From: Dokdonella sp.
GTDB lineage: Bacteria > Pseudomonadota > Gammaproteobacteria > Xanthomonadales > Rhodanobacteraceae
Reading direction: 5' to 3'
Assembly (NCBI GenBank): GCA_019634795.1
Contig: JAHCAR010000004.1
Location: 1 to 64,000, forward strand
DNA length: 64,000 nucleotides
This document shows positions 40,200 to 48,676 of the stretch, piece by piece. The number at the start of each line of letters is the position of its first letter. The stretch's first letter is position 1. The notes beneath the pieces were generated by a model, which ran no database searches, was not told the origin of the DNA, and saw only the letters and a program-made list of their open reading frames with translations. The position numbers were made by a program, and so were the translations under genes.

Positions 40200-41882
40200 C
40201 TAGCCGCCGACGACGATGCCGTCGCGAAGCAGCTGGTCGGTTCCTGGATCATAGGTCCAGACATGCCCTGCAAGCGTGCGCTGAATCGGGTCGACCGCCG
40301 CAACGTGTTGGTTGCCATCCCCGTAGTGTGCATTCAGATGCTCGACGCCGGCCGCGAGCTGGCTCCCCGTCCGGATGCAGCCGGTTTCGTTCGGTGTCGT
40401 GAACAGGTTGTCGCGAAACGTTGCCGTCCACTGTGACGGCAGACTCGCATAGCGAAACGTTGTAAAGCCGCAGCCTGACGCCGCATTGACGCTCACGATC
40501 ACGTGGTTGGCGACATAGCGCGCCGGGTAGACGTAGCCGTCTGCGAAGGCGTAGTCCGCCTGGGCCAGTCCCTCCGAGTCGGGGTCTGATCCGACCACCA
40601 GATTGTGTTCGGCCAGCATGCCCTCGTCGAGATTGACTTCTCCGCCGGTACTGGGATCGGTGCATCCCAGTCCGAGGACATAGGAACCATTGGTGCTTGC
40701 ACCGAGGTCCGAATGAAGCAGGCAGTGGCGCACGCTGCTTCGATTGCTCGCTCCTCCGAACGGGTTGCGGGTGCCGTAACTGACGCATCGATGCAGGTGC
40801 ATGCGCCCGGCGCTCCCTGCGTGCTTGATCTTGAAGCCCAATACGCTGAAACCGCTGCTGATGCAGTCGATCGCGAACGCATCGGCGCGTTCGGGCAAGC
40901 CGATGGTGGCGTAGAAGAGAAAATTCGAACTGTTGTGATAGGTCAGGTTGCTGCGGTCGAAGTTGTCGTATGCCTCAACGTGGTCGAGCAGACAGCCGCC
41001 GTGAAACTTGACCCCGGTGCAGTTGTTCTGGGCATTGCAGCTGTAGTCGCGCGCAACCACGTACTTCGCCACCGAACCGGCGTTCATGAGAAGCGCAGCC
41101 ATTTCGCCGGCATTGCCGCCGACAAGCTCCACGCCGATCAACACGACGCGCTTGCCGAGCACGAAGCCCGATCCGTCCACGAAGGTGTACCGAACCGCTT
41201 CACCGGGGAACGACCGGATCAGCAATGGATCGGCCTCTTCCCAACTGCCCTGCGCGACGCGACGATAGGGATTACCTGACGGCATGGCGTACCACGACAC
41301 ATTCTCGATGCGATAGTCCAGTCCGCCACGCAGGTAGACCGTGCGACCCACTCCGTCCTGCACGGTTCCGAGGGCGTCGAGCAGGGTCTGGAATGGCGCG
41401 GCCAGCGAGCCATCGCCGCCTGCCGGCGCGCTGCCATCGACGAAGACGCAGCGCGCATCTGCGACCGCGATCGTGAATGCGCTTTGCACCCGATCAGCGC
41501 CGGCACGCATCTCGATTCGAACGCACACATCGCCCTGCGTGTTCGGGACCCACGACAACCGCCCCTTGGCATCGATGCTCATGCCCGGAGGACCTTCGAG
41601 CACGTGCCAGCTCAAAGGCCGGTTGAGCCAGTCATAGCCGGTCAACGGATAGTCGATATCGATGCCGACATGCACCAGCCGAGGGGCGTCCCAGTGGATG
41701 AACAGGGGCTGCTCCGGAAGGTAGTAGTCCGGCGTGCCGCCGAACGCATCGGGATCGAAGCCGTCCTGAAACAGCGGCGCGGATGTATCCGGCGCACACA
41801 GGCCGGCCAGGGCGTCGGACGCGGGCCATGCCAATGTCGCCATGGCGCCGCCAATCGTCGCGACGAACTCGCGTCTTTTCAT
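40200..41882 (-). CDS. Exported beta-helix-like protein with Tat-type signal and N-terminal DGFD motif
   Basis: 560 aa from ATG 41882. The start MKRREFVATIGGAMATLA resembles a twin-arginine signal. Just after it, residues ~36-43 read PLFQDGFD, the same motif that ends other exported proteins here. An Ig/cadherin-like region follows (WHVLEGPPGMSIDAKGRLSW), then a parallel beta-helix body with VFVDGSAPAGGDGSLAAPFQT and many Asn/Ser rungs (HNLVVGSD, RYVANHVIVSV). Parallel beta-helix proteins include polysaccharide lyases, but no catalytic site is clear. It lies in the insertion between pyk and fba. Confidence 0.78.
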   Translation of the reverse strand: MKRREFVATIGGAMATLAWPASDALAGLCAPDTSAPLFQDGFDPDAFGGTPDYYLPEQPLFIHWDAPRLVHVGIDIDYPLTGYDWLNRPLSWHVLEGPPGMSIDAKGRLSWVPNTQGDVCVRIEMRAGADRVQSAFTIAVADARCVFVDGSAPAGGDGSLAAPFQTLLDALGTVQDGVGRTVYLRGGLDYRIENVSWYAMPSGNPYRRVAQGSWEEADPLLIRSFPGEAVRYTFVDGSGFVLGKRVVLIGVELVGGNAGEMAALLMNAGSVAKYVVARDYSCNAQNNCTGVKFHGGCLLDHVEAYDNFDRSNLTYHNSSNFLFYATIGLPERADAFAIDCISSGFSVLGFKIKHAGSAGRMHLHRCVSYGTRNPFGGASNRSSVRHCLLHSDLGASTNGSYVLGLGCTDPSTGGEVNLDEGMLAEHNLVVGSDPDSEGLAQADYAFADGYVYPARYVANHVIVSVNAASGCGFTTFRYASLPSQWTATFRDNLFTTPNETGCIRTGSQLAAGVEHLNAHYGDGNQHVAAVDPIQRTLAGHVWTYDPGTDQLLRDGIVVGG

Positions 41883-42121
41883 GGACGCTCCGGCCAGGGT
41901 TCAGGGAAACAACGAGTATGGCATCCGATATTTTCCTCGAGCAAACGATTGAAGCGGCGACATGTTGCGATCGGAAACAGAAACGGCGAACGAAGGGACA
42001 CGGCGGGAAGCCGTGAGGGCTTGCGAGAGGAACAACGGGTGGGTAGATCGGGCGGCATGCGCAGTGTACGGCCTGTCTGTCTGCGCAAATCCCACGATAC
42101 CGGCGCGAGGTCTCGCTCGAT

Positions 42122-42532
42122 CTACTCACATGAAAATCGACCTACAGTCATAGGTCCACAATCCGGTTCCCCAGGGTATGGATCACACAGGCCTGGCAGG
42201 AGATTTCCAGGAAAGCCGGCTGAGGGGTTCACTATTCCTTTTCCAAGTCGTGCACATTGCGCTTGCGCGGCTGCGTGCCAGAGTTTCAGCAATTCACTCT
42301 CGTCGCGTATGGGTTTCCGGGTGGGGCTTCTGGTTTTTGGTTCCAGGGCCAGGTAGTAGTGAAATTTCGGGGGAGAATCCTTCAGTAGCCTGAGTTCATA
42401 TCCTTCCGGGCGAGGAAGTGAGTCTGATATCAGCAAACCTGACCCATGGATGCTTCGAACGGGCGCTTCTCCGTTGCACGCTGCCAGGACCAGTGCGCAT
42501 CCCGCCAGGGCGATCACTTTGACACTCATCAT
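42122..42532 (-). CDS. Small predicted lipoprotein of unknown function
   Basis: 136 aa from ATG 42532 (a second ATG is next to it), preceded by GGAGGAATCTTCA. The signal MMSVKVIALAGCALVLAAC gives lipobox LAAC. The mature part has SHGSG-like and RPEGYELRLLKDSPPKFHYY segments and four cysteines beyond the lipobox that could form disulfides. No family is recognised. It may be an envelope protein. Confidence 0.65.
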   Translation of the reverse strand: MMSVKVIALAGCALVLAACNGEAPVRSIHGSGLLISDSLPRPEGYELRLLKDSPPKFHYYLALEPKTRSPTRKPIRDESELLKLWHAAAQAQCARLGKGIVNPSAGFPGNLLPGLCDPYPGEPDCGPMTVGRFSCE

Positions 42533-42741
42533 TGAAGATTCCTCCAGGGCGACGACATGCTAATACCGCCGAGCATCACCGCCTGTCCCCCGGACACGGT
42601 GTGCGTCGCGGAGGACCCGCAATCGTTCTGGTGATTGGCGGGTTTCGAATGCATTGGATTGGAGTGTCGGTGGTGATTGATCGGGACCCGCCCGGTCGGA
42701 TTAGGTATCCTCACCCACCTAGCCAAACCGGAGCCCGCGTC

Positions 42742-43194
42742 ATGGCCCTGCGACTCATCCCATTCACGATCATCTGCCTCGCGCTGACTTCGCTTGCCTT
42801 CGCGCAGAAGATTCCGCGCTCGGTCAAGCCCGAGGACCTCGAGAAGTACTGGGTGATGATGAAGTCCTCGGTCGAGGGCAATGCGCCGCTCGGCGGCAAG
42901 AACATGGAACAGTCGGGATGCGCGGCGGTTTCGTTCATCGTCGAAGGCAACGGCCGCACCAGCAACATCACGATCGAAAAGGTCGAGCCGCCGGGTGGCC
43001 TCGGCGAGCTGGCGGCGAGCATCGCGTCCCACCTCGAGTTCGAGCCGACCATCATCAATGCCGGCCGCGATCGCGTGTTCAGCTCGCTGATCTTCCCGTT
43101 CAATCTGCCGCCAGACCCCGAGGCGCGCAAGGCGATCATGCAGCGCTGCGTCATACCAGCGCGCAAGTGGGGCGCAAAAAGGCCTGCAAAATAA
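42742..43194 (+). CDS. Exported TonB C-terminal-domain-like protein
   Basis: 150 aa from ATG 42742. A signal peptide (MALRLIPFTIICLALTSLAFA) leads to a small domain with SGCAAVSFIVEGNGRTSNIT and LEFEPTIINAGRDRVFSSL, fitting the TonB C-terminal fold, and a Cys pair (SGCAAV, MQRCVIP). It has no N-terminal membrane anchor or Pro-rich spanning segment, so it is not a classical TonB. Exported TonB_C-only proteins are common in this group; the role is unknown. The ATG lies after a GGAGC site. Confidence 0.72.
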   Translation: MALRLIPFTIICLALTSLAFAQKIPRSVKPEDLEKYWVMMKSSVEGNAPLGGKNMEQSGCAAVSFIVEGNGRTSNITIEKVEPPGGLGELAASIASHLEFEPTIINAGRDRVFSSLIFPFNLPPDPEARKAIMQRCVIPARKWGAKRPAK

Positions 43195-43284
43195 CGGGTT
43201 GCGTCATTTCCCGCGGCTGAAGCGGGCTGCCTGGCCCGCTCCGGGGTCGACCCATGGCGGACTGCAGTCGCGCCCGAACTGGCC

Positions 43285-43290
43285 TATACT
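43285..43290 (+). promoter_or_regulatory. Candidate -10 element before fba
   Basis: TATACT lies 82 bases before the aldolase ATG. No clear -35 is seen 17 bases upstream. It is the best promoter candidate in the gap between the TonB_C-like gene and fba. Confidence 0.35.
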
Positions 43291-43372
43291 CCGCGCCCCT
43301 GAGCCTCCCAACCCAACCTGACCGGCACCTCGCGTGGCGGCACAACGCATTTGTTTCTGGAGTGGTCCATCC

Positions 43373-44383
43373 ATGAGTATCGAGCAGCTTGAAAGCATCG
43401 CCCAGGCCATGGTTGCCCCGGGCAAGGGCATCATCGCCATCGACGAGTCGAACAACACGATCCGCAAGCGTTTCGACGCGGTCGGCGTGCCGAACACCGA
43501 AGAGAACCGTCGCGCCTACCGCGAAATGCTGCTGACGACGCCGGGCCTGAACCAGCATATTTCCGGTGCGATCCTGTACGACGAGACGATCCGCCAGTCG
43601 ACCAAGGCCGGCGTACCGTTCACCAAGGTCATGCTCGATGCCGGCATCCTGCCCGGCATCAAGGTCGACAAGGGCCCGTTCCCGCTCGCCGGCTTCCCGG
43701 GCGAGCTCGTCACCGAAGGCCTCGACGGCCTGCGCGAGCGCCTCAATGAATACGCCAAGCTCGGCGCCAAGTTCGCCAAGTGGCGCGCCGTGATCACGAT
43801 CAGCGGCGATGCGCCGAGCGGCACCTGCATCGAAGCCAACTGCCACGCCCTCGCACGCTATGCGGCGCTCTGCCAGGAAGCCGGCATCGTGCCGATGGTC
43901 GAGCCCGAAGTGCTGATGGACGGCGCGCACGACATCGACGAGTGCTACGAGGTGACCGAGGCGACCCTGCGCAGCCTGTTCGCTTCGCTGTACGAGCAGA
44001 ACGTCTATCTCGAGGGCACGATTCTCAAGGCGAGCATGGTGCTGGCCGGCAAGGACTGCCCCGAGCAGTCCGACACCGACGACGTCGCCGACGCGACGAT
44101 CCGCTGCCTCAAGGCCTCGGTGCCGGCCTCGCTGCCGGGCATCGTGTTCCTTTCGGGCGGCCAGTCCGACGAGCAGGCCACGGCCAACCTCAATGCAATG
44201 AACCAGCAGGGTCCGCACCCGTGGCCGCTGTCGTTCTCGTATGGCCGCGCCATGCAGCAGGCCGCACTGAAGCTCTGGGGCAAGGACATGGCGGCCAACT
44301 TCGCCTCGGCACAGAGCACCGTGGCCCAGCGCGCCAAGGAAAACGGCCTCGCCGCGCTCGGCCAGTGGAAGAAGAGCGCCTGA
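43373..44383 (+). CDS. fba: Fructose-bisphosphate aldolase, class I
   Basis: 336 aa from ATG 43373. Class I aldolase blocks are GKGIIAIDESNNTIRKRF, AILYDETIRQST, GIKVDKG, KFAKWRAV and EGTILKASMVLAG (Schiff-base Lys). It interconverts fructose 1,6-bisphosphate with dihydroxyacetone phosphate and glyceraldehyde 3-phosphate. pgk, pyk and class I fba lie together in relatives, so this gene belongs functionally with the upstream pgk-pyk set. A strong terminator follows. Confidence 0.95.
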   Translation: MSIEQLESIAQAMVAPGKGIIAIDESNNTIRKRFDAVGVPNTEENRRAYREMLLTTPGLNQHISGAILYDETIRQSTKAGVPFTKVMLDAGILPGIKVDKGPFPLAGFPGELVTEGLDGLRERLNEYAKLGAKFAKWRAVITISGDAPSGTCIEANCHALARYAALCQEAGIVPMVEPEVLMDGAHDIDECYEVTEATLRSLFASLYEQNVYLEGTILKASMVLAGKDCPEQSDTDDVADATIRCLKASVPASLPGIVFLSGGQSDEQATANLNAMNQQGPHPWPLSFSYGRAMQQAALKLWGKDMAANFASAQSTVAQRAKENGLAALGQWKKSA

Positions 44384-44412
44384 GTCCGCACTCACGCTGA
44401 ACGGTTGTAACA

Positions 44413-44438
44413 AAACGGGCGCCCTTGGGCGCCCGTTT
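44413..44438. terminator. Strong palindromic terminator after fba
   Basis: Perfect 12-bp arms AAACGGGCGCCC / GGGCGCCCGTTT around TT, with T or A runs on either side. It lies between convergent fba (+) and the desulfurase gene (-, stop 44478) and may serve both directions. Confidence 0.8.
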
Positions 44439-44477
44439 CGCGTTGGGCTATCGCAATTTGCATGGCCGTCGCCGCGA

Positions 44478-45869
44478 TCAGGCCCGCCGCGACGCGGTCC
44501 GACGGCGCGCACCGGATTCGGCAAACGAGGCGATCACGCCGAGCGCACGCTCGATATCACGCAGATTGGTCGGCGCCCCGAACGAGGCACGCAGCGCGCC
44601 GACCGGAATGCCGGAGCCGAGGCAGGCAGCGAAGCGCGGAATGCTGAAGGCATCGCCGAGCCGATCGAGACAGCCTGCCACGGCGTTGCCCGGAAATCCG
44701 AAAGCGCTCTCGGCACAGCCCGGATTGCAGAAGCACCCGCCGCGCATGGCCACGCCCGCCGCGCCGGCGCGCTGCTCGACCTCGAGGAAAGGCAGCGCGC
44801 GCCCTTGTGCGTCGAGTACGTTGAAGGCGACGGTCGCACCGCGGTCTCGGCTGTCTTCGGGTCCGTACAGGCGCACCAGCGGCGACCCGCAGGGATGGCG
44901 CAGTGCGACGAGTCCGTCAATGAAGCACGCGGTCAGCTCGCGCAGCCGTCGCGACAGGCGTTCGCTGCCGATCGCGGCGATGAAATCGAGTCCGACGCCG
45001 ATCATGCCGATGCCGAGGAAGTTCGGCGTGCCATCCTCGTAGGCCTGTTCGCCGCCGATCAGGCGGTGGCGGTCGAGCTGGACCGAGGCGTAGTCGACCG
45101 TGCCACCGGCAAACCACGGACGCCGCAAGCGGGCCAATGCCTCGCGACGTGCGATCAGCGCGCCGATGCCGGTCGGCAGGCCGAACATCTTGTAGAACGA
45201 AATGGCCGTGAAGTCGGCGCCACAGCGTCCCAGATCGAGCCGACTGGATGGCGCGTAGGCGGCCGCATCGAGCAGCACGTCCCAGCCGCGATCGCGGGCC
45301 GATGCAACCAGGCCGAGCGGATGGCGCACGCCCGAGAAGTTCGATTGGGCGGGGAACGCGAACAGGCCGGGCCCCGATGCCGAAGCGGCACCGAGCTGCG
45401 CCAGCGGATCCTGCAGGCGCAGCTGCATATCGAGCGGAATGGTCCCGATCGTTGCGCCGGCGCGTCGGGCGAACTCGCGGATGCCGTTGACCGAATTGTG
45501 GTTGTCCGCGCTCAGCATCAGGCCGCGCCGGGCCGAGAACGGGTAAGCCTCGGCGACCAGCTTGATCGCCGCGCTGGCGTTGGCGACGAAGCAGACCGCA
45601 TGGCTGTTCTCGTCGACATTGAACCAGGTCAGGACGGCGCGGCGCGCCGCGTCGATCAGCGCGGCCGAATGGCGCGAGGGGCGATGTTCCGAATGCGGAT
45701 TGCCGAACACGCCGTCGGCGAGCAGGCGCGCCTGGGCTTCGACCTGGCTGGCGCCATGGAGCGCGCTGCCGGTGTAGTCGAGATAGGCGCAGTCGTGCGC
45801 GTCGAGGCGCGCGAATTCGCGCCGGCGCAGGCCGTCGAAGTAGGCGTCGATCGCGATCGGTGCGTTCAT
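44478..45869 (-). CDS. MOCOS-like class V aminotransferase (cysteine desulfurase-like)
   Basis: 463 aa from ATG 45869, overlapping the preceding stop by ATGA. It is a PLP class V fold: N-terminal YLDYTGSALHG, SADNHNSVNGIREFA, the PLP Lys in SFYKMFGLPTGIGALI, and RGGCFCNPG near the end. The latter corresponds to the sulfur-accepting Cys loop of molybdenum-cofactor sulfurases. It would take sulfur from cysteine, or load it on a carrier. It is the last gene of a sulfur-transport operon. The C-terminal ARRRTASRRA is basic. Function is inferred from the family. Confidence 0.85.
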   Translation of the reverse strand: MNAPIAIDAYFDGLRRREFARLDAHDCAYLDYTGSALHGASQVEAQARLLADGVFGNPHSEHRPSRHSAALIDAARRAVLTWFNVDENSHAVCFVANASAAIKLVAEAYPFSARRGLMLSADNHNSVNGIREFARRAGATIGTIPLDMQLRLQDPLAQLGAASASGPGLFAFPAQSNFSGVRHPLGLVASARDRGWDVLLDAAAYAPSSRLDLGRCGADFTAISFYKMFGLPTGIGALIARREALARLRRPWFAGGTVDYASVQLDRHRLIGGEQAYEDGTPNFLGIGMIGVGLDFIAAIGSERLSRRLRELTACFIDGLVALRHPCGSPLVRLYGPEDSRDRGATVAFNVLDAQGRALPFLEVEQRAGAAGVAMRGGCFCNPGCAESAFGFPGNAVAGCLDRLGDAFSIPRFAACLGSGIPVGALRASFGAPTNLRDIERALGVIASFAESGARRRTASRRA

Positions 45870-46483
45870 CCGCATCCGCGCCGGCGCAGGTGGGCGATGC
45901 TCGCGTCGACATCGTCCGTGGCTGGCGCCGACTCGGCGGCGGACGGGTCGGCGGGAGCACCGATGCGCGGCTGGCCGCCGAAGTAGCGGCTCAGTTCGGC
46001 GCGCGCTTCGAAGCGCTGCCGAGACTCGGCCGAGGCGCCGGCGGCCAGCACCGGATTGATCACCTCCTCGAGCCAGCCGCGCAGGCCGTTGCGCAGGACA
46101 TGGATCTCGCGCGCGCCGATGTTGCGTAGGTGAATGACGGTTTGCGCCGGAATCCTGCCGTCGGCAGACACGAGCACCAGCAGGTCGCGATCCGAAACGG
46201 CGATCCGATCCGGCGAATCCGGATCCTGGCGTCGAGCGCGGGGAATCCGGTAGGCCTCGAAGGCATCGGTCGAACGCAGGTCGATGATGCGCAGGCCCGG
46301 TTGGCGACCCCGGATCCACTCGGCGAGCTGCGTGGCGGACACCGCGGGCAGTGGCGCCGTTGCGTCGTCGGCACGTTCGCCCTGCGCGCGTGGCGGTGGA
46401 TTGTCGCGATACGGACTGCCGGCGAACGCTGCCGCCGCGCCGAGCACGATGGCGGCCCAGCCGAGTGCACGAGGCGCATTCAT
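45866..46483 (-). CDS. Membrane-anchored rhodanese-like protein lacking the catalytic Cys
   Basis: 205 aa from ATG 46483 (ATGA overlap with the preceding gene). An N-terminal hydrophobic segment (ALGWAAIVLGAAAAFAG) is followed by a rhodanese fold (IIDLRSTDAFEAYRIPRAR..LLVLVSADGRIPAQTVIHL..VLRNGLRGWLEEVI). The active-site loop reads VSADGR, with Ser at the usual Cys position. The only Cys is the penultimate residue of the C-terminus (RRRGCG). It could bind rather than transfer sulfur, or use the C-terminal Cys. It overlaps its neighbours on both sides within the sulfur operon. Confidence 0.85.
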   Translation of the reverse strand: MNAPRALGWAAIVLGAAAAFAGSPYRDNPPPRAQGERADDATAPLPAVSATQLAEWIRGRQPGLRIIDLRSTDAFEAYRIPRARRQDPDSPDRIAVSDRDLLVLVSADGRIPAQTVIHLRNIGAREIHVLRNGLRGWLEEVINPVLAAGASAESRQRFEARAELSRYFGGQPRIGAPADPSAAESAPATDDVDASIAHLRRRGCG

Positions 46484-47022
46484 GCCGGCCGCTCGAAGCG
46501 GGCCAGCAGGCGAAACGCGAGCAGGGCGACGGCGACCACGAGCAACACGACCACGCCATACGGAAGCTCGAACAGCTGCGGCAGGGTCAGGGTTCCGTAG
46601 GCGGTGCTGGCACGCAAGGGCTGCAGTCGGTCGAACAGCAAGCCGCAGCTGCCGATGCCCACGAACAGTCCACCCATCACGGCCAGGCCATCGAGGCGAC
46701 CACTGGCGGCGGCCACACAGGAGGTGCCCGGGCACAGGCCGGCGAGCACGAAACCGACGCCGAAGACGAGGCCACCGACGAACTGCGGCAGCAGGAAAGT
46801 CTCCGGCACGTAGAAGCCAGTCAGGTCGACGAGGCCGAGACGGGCGAGCCAGAAGCTGCCGAGCAGAGTCGTCAGGATCGCGCTGAACATGACCTTGAAC
46901 ACGCAGAAGTCGGTGCCGTAGAACTGCCCGACCAGCTTGCGCGCACGACCGAGTCCGGCCTGCTCGAGGGTGACACCGAAGGCGACGCCGATCAGCAGCG
47001 CGATGCCGAGCGTGGCAGTCAT
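46480..47022 (-). CDS. YeeE/YedE half-transporter (second subunit)
   Basis: 180 aa from ATG 47022. About five membrane segments are visible, with the Cys-containing signature FGVGFVLAGLCPGTSCVAAASGRLDG and IGSCGLLFDRL. YeeE/YedE proteins carry thiosulfate or other sulfur compounds; members of this short form act in pairs. It overlaps the companion half-transporter upstream (ATGA) and the rhodanese-like gene downstream (ATGA). Confidence 0.88.
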   Translation of the reverse strand: MTATLGIALLIGVAFGVTLEQAGLGRARKLVGQFYGTDFCVFKVMFSAILTTLLGSFWLARLGLVDLTGFYVPETFLLPQFVGGLVFGVGFVLAGLCPGTSCVAAASGRLDGLAVMGGLFVGIGSCGLLFDRLQPLRASTAYGTLTLPQLFELPYGVVVLLVVAVALLAFRLLARFERPA

Positions 47023-47525
47023 CGCCAGAGCCTGCGCAGAAGCGGCGCGACGAGGTAGGCACTCGCGAACAGACTGAGCATGAAGACCCAGCTGCCGACG
47101 CTGAGCACAGCCCCGCCACTGAGCGCCTGCCCACTCGTGCAGCCCCGGGCGAGCATCGCGCCGGCACCCATCAGCGTGCCTCCGCCGAAGGCCCAGGCCA
47201 GGCGCGCGCGGATGCCGAGTCGCGGCCCGCGCTCGACCTCGGCGCGCCAGCGACCCGACACGAGTGCGGACACGGCCGCGCCGATCATGACGCCGAGCAG
47301 TTCGAACACGAGCCAGTCGGAACCGAAGCCGCCGTCGGCGAGATAGCGGGCGAAATACGCATTCGCCGACACGGCTTCGGTGTCGACCGCCGCGGCGACG
47401 CTCGCCGACGCGCTCGCGAACGCACCCGAGGCGCCGAGCCCGCGACCGCTCAGCACGAAGCTCGCGAGCAGGACGAGACCGAGCGCGACGCCTGCGAGGT
47501 ACGGGTCGGCGTAGGTGCGTCGCAT
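47019..47525 (-). CDS. YeeE/YedE half-transporter (first subunit)
   Basis: 168 aa from ATG 47525. Membrane segments include YLAGVALGLVLLASFVLSG, DWLVFELLGVMIGAAVSAL and FGGGTLMGAGAMLARGCTSG; the conserved Cys in LARGCTSGQALSGG identifies the sulfur-transporter family. It starts one base after the sulfurtransferase stop and overlaps the second half by ATGA. The pair probably builds one pore. The transported species (thiosulfate or sulfane sulfur) is inferred from the family. Confidence 0.88.
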   Translation of the reverse strand: MRRTYADPYLAGVALGLVLLASFVLSGRGLGASGAFASASASVAAAVDTEAVSANAYFARYLADGGFGSDWLVFELLGVMIGAAVSALVSGRWRAEVERGPRLGIRARLAWAFGGGTLMGAGAMLARGCTSGQALSGGAVLSVGSWVFMLSLFASAYLVAPLLRRLWR

Positions 47526-47526
47526 C

Positions 47527-48453
47527 TCAATGGCCGGTCGCGGCCGTTTCGACCGGCAGGTCGCGCCGCGACCAGTCCTCGAACGAGCCGTCGTAGAGCA
47601 GCACGGGATGGCCGAGCAGTCGTGCGGCGAACAGCATCGCCGTGGCCTGCTGGCCGATGTGGCAGTAGCCGATCACGGTATCGCCGGGCCGCACGCCGGC
47701 GGCGTCGAACAGTGAGCGCAGGGCCGCGGGCGACTTCAAGGTCAGGTCGTCGTTGCCGATCGAAGTGAACGGAATGCTGCGCGCACCGACGATATGGCCG
47801 GTCTCGTGGGCGACGCCGTGCGCGCCGCCCGTATCGACGCCGTCGTAGAACGCGCGCGCGCGGCCGTCGACGAGCGCGTAGCCGGGTTCGTTCGCATGTG
47901 CCTGCACGAAGGCGGCGTCGACGATCAGCGGTTTGAGGCTCAGTGGCGACAGGGTCGAGCGGGCCGATGGCTTGTCGATGTCGCGGGTCACGGCGTGGCC
48001 ATCGCGCTGCCAGGCCGGCATGCCGCCATCGAGCAGGGCGCTGCGCTCGCCGAGTCCGGCGACATCGAGGGTGAACACGACGCGCGTGGCCGGTGAGGCC
48101 CAGTCCTTGCCGAAATAGACGACGACGCGCGAGCGGTCGCCGATACCGAGCGCGGCCAGACGGTCGTGCAGATCGGCTTCCGGCGGCATCTCGAGCATGA
48201 GCCCCTTGCCGCTGTGATCGGACAGTGCGATGTCATCGAGGGTGACGTAGCGCGCATGCGGGATATGACCGGCCTCGAAGCCCTCGCGCTCGCCGACATG
48301 CAGGAGCACGAGGTCCGGGTCGTCGAGATGCCCGGCCAGCCACGTCGTCGTGACCAGCGGACCGGGCATCGCGGTCGATCGATCCGCGGCCGACGCGGAC
48401 GTGGTCGGCAGCAGGCAGGCGCAGGCGGCCAGCAGAAGTGGAATGCGAACCAT
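47527..48453 (-). CDS. Periplasmic two-domain sulfurtransferase
   Basis: 308 aa from ATG 48453. Signal peptide MVRIPLLLAACACLLPTTSA leads to two rhodanese domains. The first lacks a Cys in its loop (VYFGKDWA); the second has the active-site Cys 264 (GYCHIGQQAT), as in thiosulfate and 3-mercaptopyruvate sulfurtransferases. It would take sulfane sulfur from thiosulfate or a related donor outside the cytoplasm. First gene of the five-gene sulfur operon, with a one-base gap to the transporter. Confidence 0.92.
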   Translation of the reverse strand: MVRIPLLLAACACLLPTTSASAADRSTAMPGPLVTTTWLAGHLDDPDLVLLHVGEREGFEAGHIPHARYVTLDDIALSDHSGKGLMLEMPPEADLHDRLAALGIGDRSRVVVYFGKDWASPATRVVFTLDVAGLGERSALLDGGMPAWQRDGHAVTRDIDKPSARSTLSPLSLKPLIVDAAFVQAHANEPGYALVDGRARAFYDGVDTGGAHGVAHETGHIVGARSIPFTSIGNDDLTLKSPAALRSLFDAAGVRPGDTVIGYCHIGQQATAMLFAARLLGHPVLLYDGSFEDWSRRDLPVETAATGH

Positions 48454-48676
48454 GGAGCGGACCCTCGTGTGTTGATGTCATCGTCGACCACGAGTATCGG
48501 CACCGGGGGCACCGGCCGTCGGACCCGTAGCGTGCAGATTCGGACCTCGGCATGCATCGGAAGTCATGGCGCTCGCACGGTTCAGTTTGCCGGAAGCCGG
48601 AAAGCGGCCTTCGGTGGGCGCAGCGCGAATGGGGTCTTGGGGTGTTCAGTGAGGCGTCGGTGAGCGCCGCGATCGC
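48454..48676. promoter_or_regulatory. Upstream region of the sulfur operon, no gene seen
   Basis: 223 bases between the GlxA-like regulator stop and the sulfurtransferase start on the same strand. It presumably carries the operon promoter, but no convincing -35/-10 pair was identified by eye. Confidence 0.35.
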
